Virus record (IMG/VR): IMGVR_UViG_3300035228_001001
Coordinates: 1 to 37,852 of that record
Strand: one strand, 5' to 3'
Source of the DNA: a virus
Length of the DNA: 37,852 nucleotides
In this document: piece after piece, positions 4,598-15,300 of the stretch
Layout of the letters: each line of letters starts with the position of its first letter
Position numbering within the stretch: the first letter of the stretch is position 1
The notes under the pieces: generated by a model
The model's input: only the letters and a program-made list of their open reading frames with translations
Database searches by the model: none
Told to the model about the DNA's origin: nothing
Program-made: the position numbers and the translations under genes

Positions 4598-6393
4598 TGC
4601 CATATACCCAGGTAGCAAATTTAGACTTTGAAGATATCAAAGCAGCTCTGAAGGATTACCTTAGAGCTAATTCAGATTTTACTGATTATGACTTTGAGGG
4701 ATCAGCATTATCGACACTGATCGACACACTCGCCTATAATACGTATTATACGGCGTTTAACACTAATATGGTAGTCAATGAACTATTCATTGATAGTGCC
4801 ACCTTGAGAGACAACGTAGTAGCAATTGCGAAGCAATTAGGGTATAGACCCAAAAGCGTTACGTCTCCAACAGCAAGTATTTCATTTTCGGTCACATATC
4901 AGAACCCAACATTCGATACTGAGATTATCCTGAAGAAAGGTTCTGGTTTTATTGCATCGTTTGACAACACAATCTATCAGTATGTAACTCCATCTGATAC
5001 TACTGCACAAATTATCAATGGCGTAGCAACATTTGAAGATGTTACTATTCGTGAAGGCACAGTACTGACGAATACATTTACTGTCGATAATTCATTAACA
5101 AGTCAAAGATACATTCTTGATAATGTAGGAATTGATACAAATACAATTAGAGTTCGTGTATTCCCTAGTGGTGGTAGCTTTAGCGAACCTTTTGTACTTG
5201 CAGATAATATTTTAGGTGTAGATGGCACTTCCAAAGTTTTCTTTATTGATGAAATTGAAGATGATCGTTTTGAGATCATCTTGGGCGATGGTGCCTTAGG
5301 TAAAAAAGTTGAAAGTGCATCAAGAATTGAAGTTTCTTACTTGACGACTTCTGGTCCTGTATCAAATGGTGTTAAAACTTTTGTCTTCACAGGTGTTTTA
5401 GAAAACCCTGATGGTATCTCACCTTCTAACTTTGACGTTAACATCTTGTCATCAGTTCGTTCTGCTGGTGGTGAGGATAAAGAGACTACTAAACAGATCA
5501 AGTTCAATGCACCCAAGTTATATGGCGCACAAGACCGTGCAGTGACTTCAGGAGACTACGAAGCAATCGTTAGGAAGATCTACCCCTCTACTAGTGATAT
5601 CATCATCTACGGCGGCGAGGATGCAGTTCCACCTCAGTATGGTAAGGTATTCGTTGTCCTTAAACCTAACGATGCATCGTATCTGACTTCATTTACAAAG
5701 CAAGAGATTAGGAAAGAACTCAAGAAGTATGTTGTTGCATCGGTAGAACCAGAAATTATTGATCCATCTGTACTGTTTGTAGAGATGACAAGTAAAATTT
5801 ACTATAATCGTGGTATGACTGATAAGACACCTGCACAGATTAGAGACCTTGCAATCAACTCAGTACAGCAGTATATCGATAATACTGATACCGAAAAGTT
5901 TAATGGTAAGTTTAGATATAGTAAATTTGTAGGTGTTATTGATGATGCAGATAGATCAATTAATTCAAATTTAACAAGCGTTACAATGCGAAAGGATTTC
6001 TATCCTTCACTTAACTCAAGTTTTTATTATGAGATCTGTTTCCAAAATGAATTTGATAAGGATTGTGACGAACCAGTTCTGTCGTCAACTGGATTTAGAG
6101 TAACTGAGTACCCAGAATTTGATGTATACATTGAAGACAGGGATGGCAAAATTGTCCTATATAGACTAGACGCTGTAACTGCTGAAAAAGTTGTACTGAA
6201 CAGCGATATTGGCGATATTAATTATGCTAAGGGTGAGTTGCAAATGTATAACTTGACTATTATCAAAGGATCATTCTTTGACAATAGAATTTCTGTAAGG
6301 GTAAAACCACTTCGTAATGACATTCAAGCCCTCCGTGAGGTTTACCTCGATGTTGATGTGGCAAATTCCAGTTTCACTGCATACAAAGAGTAA
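4597..6393 (+). CDS. 6: Baseplate wedge protein gp6 (Baseplate_J family), 598 aa
   Basis: gp6 forms the inner ring of the T4 baseplate with gp25 and gp53, and also binds gp7. Visible hallmarks are the N-terminal helical part with DTLAYNTYYTAFNTNMVVNE and LRDNVVAIAKQLGYRPKS (residues about 45-90), then the Baseplate_J beta domain. The conserved segment RAVTSGDYEAIVRKIYPS with IIIYGGEDAVPPQYGKVFV lies around residues 313-355. The C-terminal region (about 440-598) is beta-rich. Length is close to T4 gp6 (660 aa). Its ATG overlaps the stop of gene 25, and the 7-like gene starts five bases after its stop. Confidence 0.95.
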   Translation: MPYTQVANLDFEDIKAALKDYLRANSDFTDYDFEGSALSTLIDTLAYNTYYTAFNTNMVVNELFIDSATLRDNVVAIAKQLGYRPKSVTSPTASISFSVTYQNPTFDTEIILKKGSGFIASFDNTIYQYVTPSDTTAQIINGVATFEDVTIREGTVLTNTFTVDNSLTSQRYILDNVGIDTNTIRVRVFPSGGSFSEPFVLADNILGVDGTSKVFFIDEIEDDRFEIILGDGALGKKVESASRIEVSYLTTSGPVSNGVKTFVFTGVLENPDGISPSNFDVNILSSVRSAGGEDKETTKQIKFNAPKLYGAQDRAVTSGDYEAIVRKIYPSTSDIIIYGGEDAVPPQYGKVFVVLKPNDASYLTSFTKQEIRKELKKYVVASVEPEIIDPSVLFVEMTSKIYYNRGMTDKTPAQIRDLAINSVQQYIDNTDTEKFNGKFRYSKFVGVIDDADRSINSNLTSVTMRKDFYPSLNSSFYYEICFQNEFDKDCDEPVLSSTGFRVTEYPEFDVYIEDRDGKIVLYRLDAVTAEKVVLNSDIGDINYAKGELQMYNLTIIKGSFFDNRISVRVKPLRNDIQALREVYLDVDVANSSFTAYKE

Positions 6394-6398
6394 AGTAA

Positions 6399-9300
6399 AT
6401 GGCTGCTAAGACTAAGAGAATTTCTACTCTAATCGAGTCACAACTACCTGAGTTTATTAATACCGAGTATGAATTGTTTGGTCAATTTATACAAAAGTAT
6501 TATGAGCAGCAGGAAGTACAGGGTGGCGTCTTAGATATTGCTAATAATTTTTTAAAGTATCGTGACATTGACTTTTACGAGAAGAAGCTTCTCAAAGAGA
6601 ACGATACTCTAGTTGATGGTATTAATAAAACTGATGATACTATTGTTGTACTGGATGCTACTTCATTCCCAGAGTACAATGGTTACATTAGAATTAATGA
6701 TGAGATTATTTTTTATGAAGAAAGAAATGAAACTACCTTCTTCAATTGCTCTCGTGGTGTAAGTGGAAATACTACATTAGGTGATCTATATGATCAATCT
6801 AATTTTGAAGGAACAGATTCTGCTTCCCACAATCCAGGTTCTACTGTACATAACATTAGTAACCTATTTTTGTATGCTTTCATCAAAAGTTTTGAAACCC
6901 AGTATCTAGGTTCTTTTCCAGAGAAATATCTCAGAGGAGAAGTTGATAAGAGAACTCTTATCAAAAATATTCAAAAATTCTACAAATCGAAAGGAACTTC
7001 TAGTTCAATCAAGTTTATCTTCAATACCGTTGTCACAACAGACATCGAAGACAAACCAGAAGTATATAATCCAAAAGATTTTACTTATAAAGCATCATCA
7101 TCTGATTGGGTTAATGTTTATGCTCTAAAGTGCAAAATTGTATCGGGTGATCCAAAATCATTAATTGGAAAGAAAATTGTACAGGAACCTACTACAGAGT
7201 ATGGTTATGCTTCTGCTACTGTTGATAATGTAAGAGCAGATGGAACAAAAGATAACGAAGTAATTTACAATATTATCCTTGCTCCAGAAACTGTTAATGG
7301 AACGTTTGGTGTTTCAACCAAAACTCTGCTAGAGAAAGATCTATTATCTGCTGCTGCAGAAGGAAATAGAATTAACGTTAATTCAACACTAGGTTGGAGT
7401 AAAAAGGGATCGATCCTTATTGATGAAGAGATTATTGAGTTTGATGATAAGACAACAACTCAGTTTGTTATCAAAAACAGAACATCACCTGTGCTACATT
7501 CCAAAGGTGCGTCTGTATACAAACCAGTTAATATTATTGGAAAAAATGTTGTTTTATTGAGCCTTGGTGTTGTATATAATGCTACTGTAAAGAATGGTCA
7601 ACCTTTCTCTGCTATTGGTGATAAACTGCAAGTATCAAATCCTGGATTTGAAACATCAGATGTAAAGATTGTTGAGACTGGAACTAATACTCCTAGGTGG
7701 AACTTGAATGTTTTACCAAGTATTTCTACTACTACAAATCAAAATATTTCATCACAACTAGATGAGATCAAACCAAATGTATCTTCTATCTTTGGTGATG
7801 ATCAATATTATTACATCACTAGTTCCAGTTTCCCGTCGCACAATATTTTAGATAAGACTGCAAGACAAACTGATACTGTAAGAGATCAAAAACTATTAAG
7901 GATTATCAGAAAAAGTCCAATTGCAACAACTGAAAGATACAAAACCCCAAATAGAGATGTTGGTATTTTACTCAATGGTGTTCCTGTTTATAGTCATAAG
8001 GACTTTAATGAAATTCAGTATGGGCAATTAACAAAAATTACTGTTGGTAACAGAGGAAGGGGATATACTTCCGCTCCATATGTTCTTGTTAATGGTTTAG
8101 CAAATAGAGCAAAAGCGTATCTAATTGGTTCTTCTATTGACAGAATTGAGTTAAAAACAACCAATTCATATACTAACATGCCTACATTGGAAATCACTTC
8201 TGGTAGAGGTGGTGTAGGTAAAGCTATCGTAACTGATGGTAAGATTACTAGCATTCAAATAGAAAATCCTGGTAAGTTTTATTCTTCTCCCCCAATTGTT
8301 AGAATTACTGATATTCAAGGAAAAGGTCGTTTCGCAGATTTTAGTGCTGTTGTAGATGCTACTGGACAAATTACAGATATTGTTCAAAATGCTCCTGGTA
8401 ATCTATACACACAACAAAATGTTCGAGTTGATATTATTGCTGTTGGACAAGATGCATCTGCTGTCCCGACTTTAACTACTTGGACTTTCAACCGCTACGA
8501 AAGACTAAAGTTTCAATTAGATACCAGTAATGGACAACTATTTGAGAACTATAATCCAACACTATATTTTGGATATGGTTGTGTTGCAAACCCAACTTCT
8601 CTGCGTACATCTCTGAGTGACAACATCACTGGTACTGGATTAGAAACTGCTACGTTAACACACTCTCCTATTCTTGGATTTGCATACGACGGCAATCCAA
8701 TTTACGGTCCATATGGTCACAGTGATCCTACTGACCCTTTATCTGCTATCGCTAGAATGACTACCAGTTATGCGATTAAGGATAATCGTCAAGGTGGTCC
8801 GTCTGTAACAGAATATCCAATTGGATTATTTACTCAAGACTATCAATACGAGCATAGATCTGGTTCTCTAGATGAGAATAATGGTAGATTTTGTATTACT
8901 CCAGACTATCCCGAAGGAACATATGCATATTTTGTAACAATTGATGCGTCTCTTAATCCTTCTTTCCCATATACAGTTGGAGATAACTTCTACTCTCTTC
9001 CTGTAGATAGCAACTACAATTCCAACATTACTCAAAACGACGTTCCAAAAAACTCCAAGAGGTTGTTTACTCCTGGTATGCAGGGAAATGGAGAAGGATT
9101 ACTTGCAACCGTTGACACTGTAAAAGCAGGAACTGTACAGGGTGTTCAAGTAGATAACTCTTCTCCAAATTTTTCAGTTAACTCTAAAATTTTCTTCAAC
9201 AATGATGAAACAGAAGGATTTGATGCTGAAGCAATTGTTTCTTCTGTTGAAGGAAAACCAGTCTCATATCTACAATCAAAAGAAGATAAGGTAGTAAAGC

Positions 9301-12300
9301 TTGTAACAATTCAAAGTGCATACTTATTTGAAGATGATTTTCTAAGACAACCATCTTCTAATGCATCTGGTCAAATTGTTGGTACTGTACAAAATGACAA
9401 TTTAATTGTTCTCAAGAACGTTGTTGGAACATTTGACAATACGGGAACATTCTCTGCCGATATTAAAACCTTTACTTTATTTTTGGATCAAGATAGCACA
9501 TACACTAAAGGTGCTACTATCAGTCTCACAGATGGCATTAATGACCCAGTTGCAACAGGTGAGGTTCTAGAAGGAACTAGCAGACAAAACTCTGTTTTAA
9601 TTAAAGTCCTCAGTGGTACTTGGATTATTGATGATACTTATACTTTAAGGTCTGATGATCTCTTTAACACTGTAGGATCTAGAATTGTCGTATTCACTTC
9701 TTTAAGTGATAATCTCAATCCATTTGATGTTAACCAGAGTGTTGCTTTAATAGAAACTACCGATAATCACGGATTGGGTATTGGTGATAGAGTAACTATT
9801 GATGTCAATCCAGACGATGCTCTTAAGACCAAGACTTACTATCTGAGAAAGAGACTATTCCAAAATGTAACATTTATTACACCAAGTGAAAACACATCAA
9901 TAACAGATACGGGTGTTGGAAGATTTAATATCTTAAATGGTGGTGCTTTCTACACTGAAGATAACTACACAAATGTTGCTTTAACTGGTGGATCGGGAAC
10001 TGGTGCAAAAGCAACAATTCGTGTTTCTGCTGATGGTATTGTAAATCTCATCACTATTACAGATAAAGGATCAGGGTATAAGAGAGGAGAATACTTAGGT
10101 GTTGATGATGAGAGTTTAGTAAGATCTCAGGGTAATGATGCCATAGCAAGTACACAGAGACTTATTGTTTATATTGCTCACGTTGGTTTTGCTAAAGGTG
10201 AAGTGATATTGAATGTAGATAATAGTGATGGATTTGTTGATAATGACTTAATTCAGATTGGTGAAGAAGTTGTCAAGATTACAGACATTAGTGGAAATGC
10301 TTTACTAGTAGAAAGAGCACAGGAAGGATCATCAGACATTGACCACTTTGATGGTGAAAGTGTATCTCTCTACAAACCAAGATATCACTTTACACCAAAC
10401 TACGAGATCTCTCCTGGAAACGCAGGATCTGGATTTATTAAGTCGTATGATCTTGAGACACAGAATGCTTTAATTGAGTATAATTATTCTGCTACCCCAC
10501 AAAATGCATCAGTTCTAACTACTGGACAAAGATTTTTTGATCCTGGCAATCCAAAAAGACTTGTAACAGTAGCAACAGCTTCTGATCCTGTTTACAAGTA
10601 TGAATTTTCTGAAGACGATGTAACTTTCGTCACCAATCCAAATATCAAAATTCAAGAATTTTACAAGTACATTTTTGATACTTCACACCCATCACTAGTA
10701 GGAACTTTCTTTGAGTTAAGTCCAAGTACAGGTTATTCTCTATTGACCTTAGAAAAAAACGATTCTAATATCCTTCCTGGAAACTTAGGTTCTTTCAGTG
10801 ACGTAAAGTTTGGTTTTGGTCCTAGAACTGCTAATAATAACTATTCAGAAAAAGTAGGAACAAGTTATACAAATTTCTATTACTTTGATAAAAATGGAGT
10901 TGTAGATTCAGAGAGGCAATATCTGTCTATAATCAATGATCCATTACAAGGAGAAAAAACAGTAACTTATGTTACTAGAAACAGATTTGTCTATGATGTA
11001 ACTTCCACACCACTATTTGATGGTTCGGGTACTATTTCATATACAACCTCTGGACAGTTTGCTGTTGGAAATATTAATTCTATTGGTGTAATTAATCTAG
11101 GAAACAATTATAAGAAACCACCAATCATTCTTGGTGCAAATCCATCAGCACCATTTAAAGCTGAAGCGACTATTTTATTTGATGATTTGGCAAATATTAT
11201 TACTGGAGTTCGTATTGACACATTTGGTTTAAATTATTCAAAACCAATTGCGTTAGTTTCTGGTAATGGAACTGGTGCTAATTTGCAAGTAACGACCAGA
11301 AATGATGGAAGTCTATTTGCTATTAATATTATTAGTGCGGGTAGGGGATATACTAAGGCACCTACAATTGAAATTATTGAAAGTGACGTTAATTTATTTG
11401 TTGAAAGTGACAACATTGGTGTTCCTTCAAGTGTATCAATTCAAAACAATGGTGGAGCATATCATTTAGATAATACCGTAGCATCTAGCGTTACTTCCAA
11501 GTACACTATCTCAACATCAAATAGATCTCAGAAAAAATTTATCGAAGGTGAGAAGGTAGTACAGAAAATTAATGGTGAAATTGTTCTTAGAGCGGTTATC
11601 TCAGAGATTACTCCAGGATCAAATCTAATCAAACTAGAACAAGTTCGTGGAATTGTTAGAGAGGGTGTTAAAGTTGACGGTTTAGTCTCTCAATCTTTTG
11701 CTGTTGTTAAGTCAGTCTTTGTAACAGAGTTTAATACAGAAATTAGTAGTTTCTATGATAACATTGGATATTATACTTCTGATAGAGGTAGAGTTAGTAC
11801 ACAAAACCAAAGACTAACTGATAGTTTCTTCTATCAGGATTATTCGTATGTTGTCAAGTCAAAGACATCTATTGAACAGTGGAGAGACTTAATTAAATCC
11901 ACTACTCACCCTGCTGGATTTAAACTGTTTGGTCAAGTTGATGTTGAGACTGATAGTTCAATCACAATGCCAGATGGCAAGAAAAACAAGTCATCATCAT
12001 TCTCAACAATTGAACTATGGGATCCAAACAAGAACAAAATTACTGTAGAACACAGAAAACGTGTTATTACAAATACTATTGTTAAAACAGAAAATACTAG
12101 AATTCGTAAAACTAGTGGATCTGCTGCATCTTCCGAATTTAACTTTACGGAGATGAGTTCGTTTGATGTCAGAGTTTACAACACAACTCCTGGTTACTAT
12201 GACAGCGTTACTAATCCACCAGCACCATTTCTTCCCAAACCATGGTGGACGAAAAATCCATTTACTGGCATTGCTGCAGAAGATGTCTTAAATTCTAACG

Positions 12301-15300
12301 ATAATGTTGGAATTCTAGGTGATACCACTTTCCAATTGAGAGATAATAGAGATCAACCATTTACTCCATACAGTTCAGAAAATTTAATTATTAGTTTAGA
12401 TGGTATCTTACAGGAACCTGGAGTTGCTTATACTGTAAGTCAAGATAAAATTATTTTCTCAGTACCTCCGTTGGGAACGTATAAAAAACTGACTGGAGCT
12501 AATCAAACTGCTCTGTCTGAGTATGTGGGTGTAACTGCTACTATAAGATACATCGCATTTAAAGATAGTCAGTATAACGATAGGTTCTTTAGAAAAATCA
12601 GAAATATCTTCCAACGCAACGGAAGGTGGATTGATGCTGCAAACCAGATTGACAGAAACATTGACTTTATTGTTAACGAATCTGTTGGATATGGTAGAGA
12701 AAAGTATCCAGATTTAGATTGGAGCACAAAACTTGATGATTATCAAGAAGCCGTTCGTTATGTTGCTCAATCGTTCGACCATGATCTAAGATTTGGCGGA
12801 AACACTAAAACCACCAATTATGGAAGTGCTTTAGCAGAACTTCAGTATATTTCTAGAAACAAAGAAGCATCACTTGAGATTTTTAAATATGCATCCAAGT
12901 TATCAAATCTCGCTATTAGAAATTGGGATACAACTCAAGCGGTATCATATATTACAGGATCAACTACGGTAACTGTTGCCAATAGCAATGATCTAGTTAT
13001 CGGTATGCACATCAGTTCTGGTAGATCTTTTCCTGATGGAACTAAAATTACAGAAATTATTGATAGAACTACTATCAAAGTTTCTAGAGCTCCGTTCGTA
13101 AACTCAGGTGGTGCTGGTGGTGCTACATTTGGGAACACCAGTTTAAGTGGCGAAACCAACGGAACTCAGACATCAATTCCCACGAGCATTGGTGTTATTG
13201 AACCAGGAAATCAATTTGCTGTTACTCCTGACGATACCTTTACAGTACCACTATCTTTTGCTGGAACAGCAGAAGCAACATTCTACTTAAGTGGTATAAA
13301 CAACGGTACATTTTATGATGCTGCAAATCTAATTGAAACAAACAAAACATATATCCAAAGTGAAGTTAGTAATTTCACTTGGGACAACTACCCTGCTTTA
13401 GCATCTAATAACGTTTCTCAAGAGAAATGCTTCAGGGACATTGGTTATTTGGTTGATGCTATGGTACACCACCTCAAGTTTGGTGGTAACGAGAGAGTTG
13501 TTAAATTTGGACAACTATATTATACACAAGGATTATATCCTTATGGAGAGGATCTAACGTATCTTAAGACTGCATTAGAGCAAGAAGCTGCTGATTATGC
13601 TTGGGATTTAGTTGGGGATCTTGCTGTCAAAGCAATGAAAAACATCCTCCCAAGTGCAACTTATGGAACTTCGCCTGCTCCTGTAGTTGATAATGATGTT
13701 GCCGTAGATAGTCAATTCCCATACTGTGTCGAAGTAGAAAGTGCTATCAATAATATGGTCACTATTGTCAAAGATATTATTGACAATGGTCCTGGTAGTA
13801 TTATTCCTACTGCAGTAAATGAGAACAAATCAGGAAATTGGACACCAACTAAAACATACTCCAATTATGCAATTATCGCAGATCCAGAGTTACCAAATAA
13901 TGAGTGCAATGATGTAATATCTGCACTGGAAAATTTATACGATAACTTAACGGATGTAATTTTTGAAAGAACTGTTAATGTTTCTAAACCTGATTTTATT
14001 AACGGCGAAGAAAAAGTATTTGATCTTTATTGGGAAAACGGAGATCCTGTAATCACAGAAAAAGATGAAAACATTCTATTGACTGTTAACGCTGTTCTTC
14101 AGCAAACTAAGTTTACTCCAAACTATCCTGGACAAGATGCTTACTATATTAATAGAGAAACTAATCCAAACCAAATTGTATTTGACACAGCACCAATTTG
14201 GGATCAAGATCTTGGTGCTAGAACTCTTGGGGAACCAACTAATGTTGAGAAAGTCAATGGTCATGGTATAGGAAACTATAAGAGACTTACTCTCGATGCT
14301 GCTCTTATTAATAACAAGAGAAAAGGTCCTTTCTTAATTTTAGATCTAGAAGATCTAACTGTGCAACCAATTGATGATCCAGATTTCTTACTGGTCTTTA
14401 TTGACGGTGTTTTGCAGCAACCTGTAAAATCATATAGTGTCTCTGGTCCAAGTATTTCATTTACTTTCCCAATCACTACTCAAATGAAAGTAGACATGAG
14501 ATATGTTTACGGTAGAGATATTGGACAGATTTTAAGAATATTTGATTATGAAAAAGGAAGATTATTTGCCAAGTCTACTCTAAAATTTACTGCTACTGGT
14601 GGTTTAAGTGAATTTATGACTGGATTATGGAGAGAGAATAGCAGAGGACTTCCTTTACAAATATATCAAATTCGAGATAATGGATTTTACAATTTCCTAG
14701 GTCAAATTACTGGTAGTCGTATTAATGGAAATAATTGTCAATTCTTGCTGTTTGGCAATAAAGCAGAAGTATTGACAGATAGACCATTTACATTTACTGT
14801 AAAGGGCGATTATAGTTCAACAATAGACATTTCTTTTACTGACGCAACGTTGGATTATGAACTAGATGCAGATGGCAAGATCTTGATGAGTGGTAATGAT
14901 CAATTGTGGTATGGAACTCGTAGAAGATTTGATTATAAAACACCGTTTGTAAATCTTGCAACTGGCGATGTTATCAAAGTTGATGGTGAAGATAAGTTCA
15001 GACGAATTAAAGATTTGCCAACAAAGGCAAGAAGTAAAGATGAAAGACTGAACAGCAACTCGTCTGATGTTGTATATGGCACTGTAGAAATTGATAATTA
15101 CAACGGTATCACTAGAGGTGAAGGTTTATCTGTAGTTGCAACTATCGAAAATGGTATCGTTGTAGACTTAACTTGGAACCAACGTAGTTATAATCCTATT
15201 ACGCAACCAACTGCTTATCAATATTACACTCCCCCTGTACTGCACTTCATTCCAAAAAATGGAAGCGGTGGTGGAGCAAGAGCTGTTGTAATTGTAAGTA

